A stretch of 12,799 bases of DNA from NCBI GenBank assembly GCA_002399285.1, contig DHDI01000015.1, forward strand, positions 75,325 through 88,123, in the 5' to 3' direction. Position numbers and translations under genes: made by a program. How positions within the stretch are numbered: position 1 is the stretch's first letter; each line of letters begins with the position of its first letter. The stretch comes from Thermoanaerobacterales bacterium UBA4880 (GTDB lineage Bacteria; Bacillota; Thermoanaerobacteria; Thermoanaerobacterales; UBA4877). Positions 1-7,024 of the stretch are shown piece by piece. Below the pieces are notes generated by a model, which saw nothing but the letters and a program-made list of their open reading frames with translations, was not told the DNA's origin and ran no database searches.

Positions 1-131
1 GCCCGATGAAACCCGGCAACCGGCATATATTTAAGCATATGCGATGGTGCCAACTCCTGCAGCGGGATGCTGAGAGATGAGAGAGGCTTTTTAAAAGACC
101 TCTTTCGTTTTATAGAGAGGTCTTTTATTTT
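1..131 (+). promoter_or_regulatory. SAM-I (S-box) riboswitch, 3' part, with terminator
   Basis: The first 90 bases match the conserved core of the S-box leader: GCCCGATGAAACCCGGCAAC at the very start (P2 arm and kink-turn region), GGTGCCAACTCC at 46-57 (P3/J3-4 region) and the GAGAGATGAGAGAGGC type of 3' P1 strand at 72-88. The 5' strand of P1 lies before the window, so the element is truncated here. The S-box family binds S-adenosylmethionine and switches transcription off by freeing a terminator. Here the P1 strand AGAGAGG (80-86) can alternatively pair with CCTCTTT (99-105), the left arm of the terminator, which gives the expected antiterminator. It sits directly upstream of metNIQ, a classical S-box target. 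Confidence 0.93.
93..131 (+). terminator. Riboswitch-controlled intrinsic terminator
   Basis: AAAAGACCTCT (93-103) pairs with AGAGGTCTTTT (116-126), extended by a T-G and a T-A pair to about 13 bp, with a short loop, followed by a T-rich run to 131. It lies between the S-box aptamer and the metN ribosome-binding site and is the OFF structure of the switch. Confidence 0.92.
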
Positions 132-132
132 T

Positions 133-139
133 GGAGGTG
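133..139 (+). promoter_or_regulatory. metN ribosome-binding site
   Basis: GGAGGTG lies 9 bases before the ATG at 149. It decides the start: an in-frame TTG at 131 would overlap this sequence and has no Shine-Dalgarno of its own. Confidence 0.85.
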
Positions 140-148
140 TGTCTCTAT

Positions 149-1147
149 ATGATCAAAATCAAAAATATGTCCAAGGTTTACAATGCGGATAACAAGAGCG
201 TGACGGCGTTAAAGGGGATAAATCTTGAAATCAACGACGGCGAGATCTTCGGGATAATGGGGCTTTCCGGGGCCGGCAAATCCTCCCTGATACGCTGCAT
301 AAACCGCCTTGAAGAGCCTACGGAGGGAAGCATAGAAATAGACGAGCGGGATGTTATGTCCCTGACTGAGGGTGAGCTTCGGGATATGAGAAAAAAGATC
401 GGAATGATCTTTCAGCATTTTAATCTGTTGTCCAGCAGGACCGTGTATCAAAATATTGCCTTTCCGCTTAAGATAAGCGGCGCTCCGCAGGATGAGACCG
501 CCAAAAGGGTAAACGAACTGCTGGATATGGTCGGCCTGGCCGATAAAAGGGACTCCTATCCGTCGCAGCTGTCCGGTGGTCAGAAACAGCGGATAGGCAT
601 AGCCAGGGCTCTGGCCGGCCGGCCTACTCTGCTGCTGTCCGACGAGGCCACCTCTTCCTTAGACCCGCAGACGACCCAGCAGATATTATCTCTATTGAAG
701 GAGATAAACAGCAGACTGCACCTGACCATCATCATCATCACCCATCAAATGGAGGTCATAAAAGAGGTGTGCGACAGAGTGGCCGTTTTAAACTCGGGCG
801 AGGTAGTTGAGGTTGGAAACGTCGTGGATATTTTCTCCCAGCCGTCTTCACCCACGACCAAGAGTTTCGTCGGCATAGAGGACGAACTGCCCGAGGAGAT
901 AATATCCCTCGAAAGCGGCCGGATCATAAGACTGCTCTTCATCGGCCAAAGCGCCAAACAGCCGGTGATCTCCCATTTGGTCAGGACTTTTGACGTTGAC
1001 GCCAATATACTCTCGGGAAATATACAGCGCATACACGGCGAGACCGTGGGCAATCTCATCCTTGGGCTGGAGGGAAACGCCGGGAACGTCGACCGTTCCA
1101 TAGAATGGCTTAAAAATCAAGGATTAAAGATAGAGGTGCTGAAATGA
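149..1147 (+). CDS. metN: Methionine ABC transporter ATP-binding protein MetN
   Basis: ATPase subunit (332 aa) of the high-affinity methionine importer; it works as a dimer on the cytoplasmic face of MetI and powers uptake of methionine. Visible motifs: Walker A GLSGAGKSS (about residues 38-46), Q-loop FQHFN (Q89), ABC signature LSGGQ (141-145), Walker B LLLSDEA (161-167) with catalytic E166, and switch histidine H199 in ITHQME. The segment from about 250 to the end matches the NIL domain, which in MetN homologues senses intracellular methionine and inhibits transport. The length is normal for the family. The last Walker A position is Ser instead of the usual Thr, a conservative change. The ATG at 149 is chosen because of GGAGGTG 9 bases upstream. 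Its stop codon overlaps the metI start (ATGA), and the S-box riboswitch upstream implies repression when SAM is plentiful. Confidence 0.96.
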   Translation: MIKIKNMSKVYNADNKSVTALKGINLEINDGEIFGIMGLSGAGKSSLIRCINRLEEPTEGSIEIDERDVMSLTEGELRDMRKKIGMIFQHFNLLSSRTVYQNIAFPLKISGAPQDETAKRVNELLDMVGLADKRDSYPSQLSGGQKQRIGIARALAGRPTLLLSDEATSSLDPQTTQQILSLLKEINSRLHLTIIIITHQMEVIKEVCDRVAVLNSGEVVEVGNVVDIFSQPSSPTTKSFVGIEDELPEEIISLESGRIIRLLFIGQSAKQPVISHLVRTFDVDANILSGNIQRIHGETVGNLILGLEGNAGNVDRSIEWLKNQGLKIEVLK

Positions 1148-1806
1148 ACCGGGAACTAATGCGTATACTCAGTCTGCTGCTGCCTTCGCTGCAACAGACA
1201 ATATATATGGTCGTCGTATCTACCATCTTCTCCGTTGTTTTGGGGCTGCCGCTGGGAGTGCTGCTTGTAATAACGGAAAAGGGCGGCATATGGGAAAAAC
1301 CGAGCTTTAACCGCATACTCGGCACAGTTATAAACATATTGCGGTCCATCCCCTTTCTCATTCTGATGATCGTCGTATTTCCGCTGTCCCGGCTGATCGT
1401 CGGAACCACCATAGGGACCACGGCCACTATAATCCCGCTCTCGATCGTGGCCACGCCCTTTGTGGCCAGAGTCATAGAGAGTTCACTCAAGGAGGTGGAC
1501 CGGGGTGCCGTTGAGGCATCCCTCTCTATGGGCGCCACCCCGTTTCAGATCATAACTAAGGTGCTTATACCGGAATCTCTGCCATCCCTTATACAGGGTA
1601 TAACCCTTACCATGATAAATATAATAGGCTACTCGGCCATGGCCGGCGCCTTGGGAGGAGGCGGTCTGGGCGACCTTGCCATAAGATACGGTTCGCAGAG
1701 ATATGATACCCACGTACTTATAGCTACCGTCGTCGTCCTTATTATAGTTGTCCAAGCTATACAATTCGCAGGGAATTACATCGCCAAAAAAATCGATAGG
1801 AGGTAA
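1144..1806 (+). CDS. metI: Methionine ABC transporter permease MetI
   Basis: Membrane permease (220 aa) forming the methionine channel as a homodimer with MetN. The protein has about five hydrophobic segments, including residues around 11-43, 60-88 and 187-210. The cytoplasmic EAA loop that docks on the ATPase is at about 121-145 (GAVEASLSMGATPFQIITKV), followed by the glycine-rich GALGGGGLGDLA stretch typical of MetI. The start overlaps the metN stop by 4 bases, suggesting translational coupling; GAGGTG within the metN end serves as ribosome-binding site. Second gene of the S-box-controlled operon. The context (MetN with NIL domain, MetQ lipoprotein) rules out most other amino-acid permeases. 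Confidence 0.95.
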   Translation: MNRELMRILSLLLPSLQQTIYMVVVSTIFSVVLGLPLGVLLVITEKGGIWEKPSFNRILGTVINILRSIPFLILMIVVFPLSRLIVGTTIGTTATIIPLSIVATPFVARVIESSLKEVDRGAVEASLSMGATPFQIITKVLIPESLPSLIQGITLTMINIIGYSAMAGALGGGGLGDLAIRYGSQRYDTHVLIATVVVLIIVVQAIQFAGNYIAKKIDRR

Positions 1807-1811
1807 ATATA

Positions 1812-2651
1812 ATGAAGAAAATCTTTTCAATCGCTTTGACGGTCATTTTGCTTGCCGGCCTTGTCAGCGGCTGCGGCAGCGCGAGTAAAGACAACAAGGG
1901 CCAGGCCGGGGATCAAAAGAAAGAGCAGCAGGAGGTCACGATCAAGGTCGGGGCCACGCCCGTGCCCCATGCCGAGATATTGGAATATGTAAAACCCATG
2001 CTCAAAAAACAGGGCATCAACCTCGAAATAGTTGAATTCACGGATTTCGTACTGCCAAATAAGGCTCTGGACGACGGTTCCATCGACGCCAACTTCTTCC
2101 AGCACGTCCCGTACATGGAGGAGTTTGCAAAGAACAACGGCACGAAATTCGTCGCTCTTGCCAAGGTACACATAGAACCTATGGGCATCTATTCCGCAAA
2201 GATAAAATCCCTGGATGAGCTTAAAGACGGCGGCACCATCGCCATACCCAACGACCCGACCAACGAGGGAAGAGCATTGCTGCTGCTCCAGAAAAACGGA
2301 CTGATAAAACTCAAAGACACTGATTCTCTGACTGCAACACCCATCGATATCAAGGAGAACCCTAAAAATTACAAGTTTGCCGAACTGGATGCGGCGCAGC
2401 TTCCAAAGACCCTTCAGGACGTCGACGCATCAGTGATAAATACAAACTTCGCACTGCAGGGAGGTTTGAACCCCCTCAAGGATGCACTCGCCATAGAAGA
2501 TAAAGACACGCCCTATGCCAATGTGCTTGCGGTGAAAGAGGACAATAAGGATAACAAGGCACTAAAGACCCTTGCCGAAACGCTGAATTCGCCGGAGGTC
2601 AAAAAGTTTATAGAGGATAAATATCAGGGAGCCATTGTCCCGGCCTTCTGA
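1812..2651 (+). CDS. metQ: Methionine-binding lipoprotein MetQ
   Basis: Substrate-binding lipoprotein (279 aa) that captures methionine outside the membrane and delivers it to MetNI. The N-terminus has a lysine pair, a hydrophobic stretch and lipobox LVSGC with the modified cysteine at residue 21, followed by a Gly/Ser/Lys/Gln-rich tether (about 22-42). The mature part matches the NLPA/MetQ family: KVGATPVPHAEILEYVKP, then FTDFVLPNKALDDGSIDANFFQH, IPNDPTNEGRAL, and NTNFALQGGLNP. AGGAGGT at 1798-1804 overlaps the metI stop codon and places the start at 1812. Last gene of the operon, closed by the terminator at 2720-2750. Methionine is the inferred ligand because of the S-box and gene neighbours; the family also contains members binding D-methionine or dipeptides. 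Confidence 0.95.
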   Translation: MKKIFSIALTVILLAGLVSGCGSASKDNKGQAGDQKKEQQEVTIKVGATPVPHAEILEYVKPMLKKQGINLEIVEFTDFVLPNKALDDGSIDANFFQHVPYMEEFAKNNGTKFVALAKVHIEPMGIYSAKIKSLDELKDGGTIAIPNDPTNEGRALLLLQKNGLIKLKDTDSLTATPIDIKENPKNYKFAELDAAQLPKTLQDVDASVINTNFALQGGLNPLKDALAIEDKDTPYANVLAVKEDNKDNKALKTLAETLNSPEVKKFIEDKYQGAIVPAF

Positions 2652-2719
2652 TCTCAATAATTAGACCGATGCCATTCTCGCACAATTTGTCACGGTCTGC
2701 CAGTTTGTATACAACCTGA

Positions 2720-2750
2720 TATCCGGCGGACGTGCCGGATATTTTTCTTT
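2720..2750 (+). terminator. metNIQ operon terminator
   Basis: TATCCGGC (2720-2727) pairs perfectly with GCCGGATA (2734-2741) around a six-base loop, followed by a T-rich run (TTTTTCTTTTTC). It lies 69 bases after the metQ stop. Confidence 0.9.
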
Positions 2751-2816
2751 TTCTTCCTATTTAATATATCCGCTGTAAATAAGCCCTAAAATCTTTTTAA
2801 AAAACTATATAAACTA

Positions 2817-2845
2817 TTGACTTTCCCTGACCTTAGTTTTATAAT
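2817..2845 (+). promoter_or_regulatory. Sigma-A-type promoter of hsp20
   Basis: TTGACT (2817-2822), a 17-base spacer, then a perfect TATAAT (2840-2845). The preceding stretch (about 2790-2815) is an A/T run resembling an UP element. No CIRCE inverted repeat or CtsR direct repeat is visible around it, so the heat-shock control, if any, is not evident from known operators. Confidence 0.85.
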
Positions 2846-2899
2846 AGAGAATGAAAAGAGAAACAAAGTAAATAATAATAGCAAAAGGAGGTCTTTATT

Positions 2900-3337
2900 A
2901 TGAAAAGAGATTTGTTTCCCGATAGGAGAAACAATATGCCGTCTTTCTTCGACGACTTCTTTAGCTTCCCATACTTTGACGATTTCTTCGACTATATGAA
3001 AGGTACGGTGAAGGGTGCGCGGCTCGACGTAAAGGAAACGCAGAATGAATATGTGGTCGATGTGGACGTACCCGGATATGACAAAGACAATATCAACATT
3101 TCCATAGAGGACGACTACCTTGTGATATCGGGAAAGCAAGAGGATTATGTGGATGATAACTCCGGCGAATATATCAGAAAGGAACGTAGGTCAGGCTCGT
3201 TCACCAGAACCGTGCCGATACCCGAAAATGTACAGTTAGACAGCATTTCAGCTAAGTACAATAACGGCGTATTGTGCATCACTCTCCCCAAAGAGAAACC
3301 TACGACTCCCAAGGGCAAAAAGATAGACATAGATTAA
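2900..3337 (+). CDS. Small heat-shock protein, Hsp20 / alpha-crystallin family
   Basis: ATP-independent holdase chaperone (145 aa) of the cytoplasm that binds unfolding proteins and keeps them refoldable. The N-terminal arm is short and very rich in Phe and Asp (SFFDDFFSFPYFDDFF, residues 15-30), the part that in this family contacts clients. The alpha-crystallin domain covers about 38-130: LDVKETQNEYVVDVDVPGY, then VISGKQE, and the GVLCITLPK signature (about 123-131). The C-terminus carries an I-D-I (142-144), the I-x-I motif that bridges dimers into larger oligomers. AAGGAGGT at 2885-2892 gives a strong start. It stands alone, with its own consensus promoter and terminator. Similar to Hsp18 of clostridia; the exact symbol cannot be assigned. 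Confidence 0.95.
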   Translation: MKRDLFPDRRNNMPSFFDDFFSFPYFDDFFDYMKGTVKGARLDVKETQNEYVVDVDVPGYDKDNINISIEDDYLVISGKQEDYVDDNSGEYIRKERRSGSFTRTVPIPENVQLDSISAKYNNGVLCITLPKEKPTTPKGKKIDID

Positions 3338-3347
3338 AGCACTGATT

Positions 3348-3383
3348 AAAAATCAGGGCAGTACCCACTGTCCTGATTTTTTT
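3348..3383 (+). terminator. Bidirectional terminator between hsp20 and the zinc-ribbon gene
   Basis: A 15-bp stem with one G-T pair: 3348-3362 (AAAAATCAGGGCAGT) pairs with 3367-3381 (ACTGTCCTGATTTTT) around the loop ACCC. T-runs flank it on both strands, so it can end hsp20 (plus) and the zinc-ribbon gene (minus, stop at 3386). Confidence 0.93.
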
Positions 3384-3385
3384 AT

Positions 3386-3748
3386 CTAATTGAGCCTATG
3401 ACCGCAGTTAGGGCAGTAATTGTATGCGGGGTTTACATAAATGCCGCAGTTAGGGCATTGATTATTCCGTCTGCCCATGCTCACAAGTCTGTTCGTGTCT
3501 AGCTCCGCCCCATTCTTTAAATCCCCGCCATAGTCTGCATCTACGGAGTACATGCTGTTGCAGCAGCGGAATTTAACAAAATATCTTTTGTTCCATGAGA
3601 ACAGCGGTATAAAGAAGAAATAAAAACAGGTGCTGCGCTCTATCAGTTCCGCCCTGGTAAGACTGCCGCACTCAGGGCATATCACTCCTTCGAATTCTCT
3701 TATTAACTTCTCCCTGTCTTGTATGCCGAATATGCCTATAAAAAACAT
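3386..3748 (-). CDS. Zinc-ribbon protein (zinc_ribbon_15-like)
   Basis: A 120-aa protein of unknown role. The N-terminal two thirds resemble the zinc-ribbon family of Firmicutes that begins with a hydrophobic FFIGIFGI segment, a first CPEC pair (C24, C27), an aromatic FYFFFIPLFSWNKRYFVKF segment (about 42-60) and a second cysteine pair (C62, C63). A second, separate zinc ribbon closes the protein: CPNC at 98-101 and CPNC at 112-115. Two metal-binding ribbons in 120 residues is the main visible trait. GGAGG lies eight bases upstream of the ATG in the minus-strand reading. It is 63 bases downstream of the lipoprotein gene and may be co-transcribed or start from an extended -10 at about 3785. 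Family assignment is from memory of the pattern. Confidence 0.8.
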   Translation of the reverse strand: MFFIGIFGIQDREKLIREFEGVICPECGSLTRAELIERSTCFYFFFIPLFSWNKRYFVKFRCCNSMYSVDADYGGDLKNGAELDTNRLVSMGRRNNQCPNCGIYVNPAYNYCPNCGHRLN

Positions 3749-3781
3749 TTGACTTCCTCCATATGTTTAACTTCAAAACCC

Positions 3782-3790
3782 ATTATATCA
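3782..3790 (-). promoter_or_regulatory. Possible extended -10 promoter of the zinc-ribbon gene
   Basis: On the minus strand the sequence reads TGATATAAT, that is a TG-N extension plus a perfect TATAAT. No good -35 is seen 17 bases upstream. It lies in the short gap after the lipoprotein gene, so the zinc-ribbon gene could be transcribed on its own. Confidence 0.4.
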
Positions 3791-3811
3791 TTTGGCTATC
3801 ACGCTTATATT

Positions 3812-4351
3812 TTATACCTTAGAGGGGATTTCCCCGTCAAACCTGGCGATCTTGTAAATGCTCCATATATACTCGCTCTTTTCAGCATTGGCCTTATCGT
3901 TATGTATACATGCCAGCCATATCTGATCATCCAACAGGTATAGCCTATATCGGACGGCGCCGTCCGCATCGGTGAATGTGTACTGTCGTCCGTCCTTATA
4001 TCCCGAGATATCCGGGACATCCATACCTGGGAAAAATCCGTCTGCAAATCGCTTTTCATCCACGCCGCCTTTTTCATATTTCCCCGCGATCTTTTGCTGT
4101 TTGCCCGTCAGATCGTCGGTCAACACAAGCGAGTCCTCCGTCAGCGTGTAATACTCTTTGTATCCGCCGGTCGCTGTGAATGAACTGAGCGGGTTCATAT
4201 ATATCTGCTTTTCAAATACATAATTGCCATACAAGCCTTTGATGTCATCCGCCTCTTTGCTTTGAGCACAGGCGGTGACGGCAGCGGCACAGAGCATGAT
4301 GACAATGACCGCCGCCCATTTTGGAGCAATGTTCTTCCCTGCCATAGGCAT
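3812..4351 (-). CDS. Putative lipoprotein of unknown function
   Basis: A 179-aa secreted lipoprotein that I do not recognise. The N-terminus has basic residues, a hydrophobic segment (about 12-27) and lipobox VTAC with the acylated cysteine at residue 28. The mature part (about 150 residues) is polar, rich in Tyr, Asp and Lys, with patterns such as YYTLTEDSLVLTDD and YTFTDADGAVRYRLYLLDDQIWLA that suggest a beta-sandwich or lipocalin-like small domain, but no named family is evident. The ATG at 4351 is preferred over the ATG two codons later because GGGAGAG lies 8 bases before it. It is divergent from hcp and has its own promoter (about 4383-4411). It may share a transcript with the zinc-ribbon gene downstream. 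Confidence 0.8.
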   Translation of the reverse strand: MPMAGKNIAPKWAAVIVIMLCAAAVTACAQSKEADDIKGLYGNYVFEKQIYMNPLSSFTATGGYKEYYTLTEDSLVLTDDLTGKQQKIAGKYEKGGVDEKRFADGFFPGMDVPDISGYKDGRQYTFTDADGAVRYRLYLLDDQIWLACIHNDKANAEKSEYIWSIYKIARFDGEIPSKV

Positions 4352-4382
4352 AGAGCGATCTCTCCCTTCCCTCTTTTATACT

Positions 4383-4411
4383 ATTATATTCTACCGTCAA
4401 TTTCGCTTCAA
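4383..4411 (-). promoter_or_regulatory. Promoter of the lipoprotein gene
   Basis: On the minus strand TTGAAG (4411-4406), a 17-base spacer and a perfect TATAAT (4388-4383), giving a predicted transcript start near 4376, about 25 bases before the start codon. It is back to back with the hcp control region. Confidence 0.7.
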
Positions 4412-4436
4412 TACATATCCTCAAAATTGTCAAATG

Positions 4437-4452
4437 TGTGATATATATCACA
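4437..4452 (+). promoter_or_regulatory. CRP/FNR-type operator upstream of hcp (HcpR-like)
   Basis: TGTGATATATATCACA is a perfect 16-bp palindrome of the form TGTGA-N6-TCACA, the binding pattern of CRP/FNR-family regulators. HcpR, a member of this family, is known to control hcp in many anaerobes. The centre is at 4444.5, which is 41.5 bases before a start predicted from the -10-like TAATAT at 4474-4479, the classical class II activation distance. It could also reach the lipoprotein promoter on the other strand. The identity of the regulator is inference. Confidence 0.75.
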
Positions 4453-4461
4453 GAAAAAACT

Positions 4462-4490
4462 TTGCGGGTAGTTTAATATATATTTATAAG
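4462..4490 (+). promoter_or_regulatory. hcp promoter region
   Basis: Two readings are possible. TTGCGG (4462-4467), 17 bases, TATAAG (4485-4490) forms an ordinary promoter. Alternatively TAATAT at 4474-4479 is the -10 of an activator-dependent promoter lacking a -35 and with the palindrome at -41.5. The sequence alone does not decide. Confidence 0.55.
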
Positions 4491-4513
4491 AAAACAATAA
4501 GGAGGAAAAGCAA

Positions 4514-6157
4514 ATGAGTATGTTCTGTTACCAATGCCAGGAAACATCCAGGGGAACGGGCTGCACGCTCCGCGGCGTATGCGGCAAGACCCAGGACACC
4601 GCCAATATGCAGGATCTTTTGATATATACGCTCAAGGGCATCGCGATGGTAAACAGCGAGGAAAGAAAACTTGGCATCAATGATGAGCAAACCGACAGGT
4701 TCATGATGGACGGTTTGTTTTCTACGATCACCAACGTGAATTTTGACAAAGCCTATTTTGTTGCAAAGGTAAAGGAGGCGCTCTCCCTCCGCGACAAGAT
4801 CAAAAAGCAGCTTGCATCGGCAGGGATAGAGACCGGCGGTATGCATGACGCCGTGACATGGTATGCGGACACCGAGGAGGAATTTGACAGTAAGGCTGCA
4901 TCCGTGGGCATTCTCTCGACGGGAGACGCGGACGTCCGGTCGCTGCGTTCACTCATACTCTTTGGATTAAAGGGCATAGCGGCATATGCCACCCATGCGG
5001 CCAACTTAGATTATACAGACGAAGGCATATCCGAATTCATGGAGAAGGCGCTTATCGCCACCCTGGATGACGGCATGAATGTTGACGATTATGTGGCGCT
5101 GACCTTAGAGACAGGCAAATACGGCGTGGACGTCATGGCGCTTTTGGATAAGGCCAATACCTCGACATACGGAGATCCCGAGATCACCAAGGTGGACATC
5201 GGCGTCAGGGACAATCCCGGCATACTTATAAGCGGCCATGACCTAAAGGATCTGCAGCAGCTTTTGGAGCAGACACAGGGAACGGGCGTCGACGTGTATA
5301 CCCATGGGGAGATGCTTCCGGCCCACTACTATCCGGAATTTAAGAAATATCCCAATTTCGCCGGAAACTATGGAAATTCATGGTGGATGCAGGACAAGGA
5401 ATTTGCCAGCTTCAACGGGCCGGTGCTCATGACCACAAACTGCCTGATACCTCCCAAGGATTCCTATAAGGGCAGGGTCTACACTACGGGAGTAGTGGGG
5501 TATGAAGGGTTGAAGCACATAGAAGAAGGGCCCGGCGGCAAGAAGGACTTTTCGGAAATAATAGAACATGCCAAGAGATGCGATCCGCCTGCGGAGATCG
5601 AAAAGGGCGAGATCGTCGGAGGGTTTGCGCACGAGCAGGTGTCCGGCCTTGCCGATAGCATTGTGGAAGCCGTAAAGTCGGGAGCCATAAAGAGGTTCTT
5701 CGTGATGGCCGGCTGCGACGGCAGGTTCAAAAGCAGGGAATACTATACCGAGTTTGCCAAGGCTCTGCCCAAGGACACCGTGATCCTCACGGCAGGCTGC
5801 GCAAAATACAGATACAATAAGCTGGACCTGGGCGATATAAACGGCATACCGAGGGTGCTGGACGCCGGACAGTGCAACGACTCATACTCTTTGGCGCTCA
5901 TAGCCCTGAAGCTCAAGGAGGCCTTCGGCTTAGACGATATAAACGAACTCCCCATATCCTACAATATAGCGTGGTATGAGCAGAAGGCCGTGATCGTACT
6001 GCTGGCGCTGCTCTACCTCGGAGTAAAGGACATACATCTCGGACCGACGCTGCCCGCATTCCTCTCCCCCAACGTAGCCAAGGTGCTTGTCGAAAACTTC
6101 GGTATCGCAGGGATCACAGATGTGGATAACGACATGGATATATTGATGAAAGCCTGA
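4514..6157 (+). CDS. hcp: Hybrid cluster protein (hydroxylamine reductase), class I
   Basis: Cytoplasmic iron-sulfur enzyme (547 aa) of nitrosative-stress defence; family members reduce hydroxylamine to ammonia in vitro and nitric oxide to N2O in vivo. The N-terminal cysteines C5-X2-C8-X8-C17-X5-C23 are the cluster motif of class I proteins from strict anaerobes. The hybrid 4Fe-2O-2S cluster ligands are all recognisable: His in ISGHDL, Glu in YTHGEML, Cys in MTTNC, Cys in MAGCDGR (persulfide position), Cys in TAGCAKY, Cys in DAGQCND, and Glu/Lys in WYEQKAV. Length is typical for class I. AAGGAGG at 4499-4505 supports the ATG at 4514. The palindromic operator upstream fits HcpR-type control. 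No hcr reductase or ferredoxin gene is adjacent, so the electron donor is encoded elsewhere. Confidence 0.97.
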   Translation: MSMFCYQCQETSRGTGCTLRGVCGKTQDTANMQDLLIYTLKGIAMVNSEERKLGINDEQTDRFMMDGLFSTITNVNFDKAYFVAKVKEALSLRDKIKKQLASAGIETGGMHDAVTWYADTEEEFDSKAASVGILSTGDADVRSLRSLILFGLKGIAAYATHAANLDYTDEGISEFMEKALIATLDDGMNVDDYVALTLETGKYGVDVMALLDKANTSTYGDPEITKVDIGVRDNPGILISGHDLKDLQQLLEQTQGTGVDVYTHGEMLPAHYYPEFKKYPNFAGNYGNSWWMQDKEFASFNGPVLMTTNCLIPPKDSYKGRVYTTGVVGYEGLKHIEEGPGGKKDFSEIIEHAKRCDPPAEIEKGEIVGGFAHEQVSGLADSIVEAVKSGAIKRFFVMAGCDGRFKSREYYTEFAKALPKDTVILTAGCAKYRYNKLDLGDINGIPRVLDAGQCNDSYSLALIALKLKEAFGLDDINELPISYNIAWYEQKAVIVLLALLYLGVKDIHLGPTLPAFLSPNVAKVLVENFGIAGITDVDNDMDILMKA

Positions 6158-6163
6158 CCGATT

Positions 6164-6194
6164 AAAAATGGCCCATACTCTGGGTCATTTTTTT
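6164..6194 (+). terminator. Bidirectional terminator between hcp and the methyltransferase gene
   Basis: AAAAATGGCCCA (6164-6175) pairs with TGGGTCATTTTT (6181-6192) with one G-T pair and loop TACTC. Seven Ts follow on the plus strand and five on the minus strand, so it can end both hcp and the minus-strand gene whose stop is at 6197. Confidence 0.92.
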
Positions 6195-6196
6195 AT

Positions 6197-6952
6197 TCAA
6201 TATTTTATTGCTCTCGTAGCATAAAATGTGGGTACATTGAACTCACGCAGCCTGCCCGTATCGTTTGTGTCCTGATATATGTCCGTAAGCACAAAGCCCG
6301 CATTCAGCTGCCCTCCGATCTGCTCCTCTATCGTATGGGAAAATTGTATCCCCCAGTCATTCCTTACCGAGTCCTCATAAAGTTGTTTGTCCTTTAGAGG
6401 ATCAAAGGGCAGCTTATAAATCATCGTATTTTCATCGTCATCAAAAAGGTAATTGATGCCGTTGTCAAAGCCCGCCAGCAGGACGCCGCCTTTTTTCAGC
6501 ACGCGGTAACATTCCCTCCATACGGGTATCACATCTTTGATATAGCAGTTGGAGACAGGGTGAAAGATCATATCGAAACTGCCGTCATTGAAGGGCAGCG
6601 GTTCACTCATGTCCGCCATGACGATCTCTATATCATAGCCCTCCCTCTCTGCCACCTCTCTTTCCTGCTGCAGCTGTCTTTCCGAATAATCAAGCACGGT
6701 ACACCGTGCGCCCAGCGCGGCGAATACGGGCATCTGCTGGCCGCCGCCGGAGGCCAGGCCCAGCACCGCCGTATCCCTCATTCTGGGGAACCATTCCCTC
6801 GGCACGGGTTTGTTGGGCGTCAGCAGCACGGACCAATCGCCATGCTCAGCCTTCTCAAAAATCTCATGGCCGATGGGCCGCCCCCATTCCCAGCCGCTTT
6901 CGACCCATTTATCTATAACTTTCGAGTTCAGTTCCGTATACTTTTTGTCCAT
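6197..6952 (-). CDS. Class I SAM-dependent methyltransferase
   Basis: A 251-aa cytoplasmic methyltransferase of the Methyltransf_11 type; its substrate is unknown. The Rossmann-fold SAM site is visible: motif I VLGLASGGGQQ (about 63-73, the glycine-rich loop), acidic residue D89 in VLDYSE that would hold the ribose of SAM, ADMSEPLPF (about 113-121, adenine contact), and FDMIFHPVSNCYI (motif IV region, about 126-138), then VLKKGGVLLAGF (about 151-162). The N-terminal 60 residues (WVESGWEWGRPI) and the C-terminal part are of a type I recall as common in uncharacterised clostridial and lactic-acid bacterial proteins. An AAGAAGG lies 10 bases before the ATG. It lies 50 bases after the sortase gene but has a promoter of its own, so a functional link with the sortase is not established. 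Confidence 0.88.
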   Translation of the reverse strand: MDKKYTELNSKVIDKWVESGWEWGRPIGHEIFEKAEHGDWSVLLTPNKPVPREWFPRMRDTAVLGLASGGGQQMPVFAALGARCTVLDYSERQLQQEREVAEREGYDIEIVMADMSEPLPFNDGSFDMIFHPVSNCYIKDVIPVWRECYRVLKKGGVLLAGFDNGINYLFDDDENTMIYKLPFDPLKDKQLYEDSVRNDWGIQFSHTIEEQIGGQLNAGFVLTDIYQDTNDTGRLREFNVPTFYATRAIKY

Positions 6953-6995
6953 ATCCGCACGGCCTTCTTTCCTATAAGAATGTCATCCGTCCTCT

Positions 6996-7024
6996 ATCAT
7001 ACCCTATCGGCTTGCGGGCGTCAA
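6996..7024 (-). promoter_or_regulatory. Promoter of the methyltransferase gene
   Basis: On the minus strand TTGACG (7024-7019), a 17-base spacer and TATGAT (7001-6996). It overlaps the last codons of the sortase gene and would start transcription near 6989, about 37 bases before the methyltransferase start codon. Confidence 0.6.

Noticed and set aside
131..148. Upstream TTG start for metN adding six residues
   Set aside because: It overlaps the ribosome-binding site, and the extension (MEVCLY) is not part of the MetN family.
2705..2714. Palindrome TTGTATACAA between metQ and its terminator
   Set aside because: A short A/T-rich palindrome in a place without a promoter; expected by chance and without a role that I can support.
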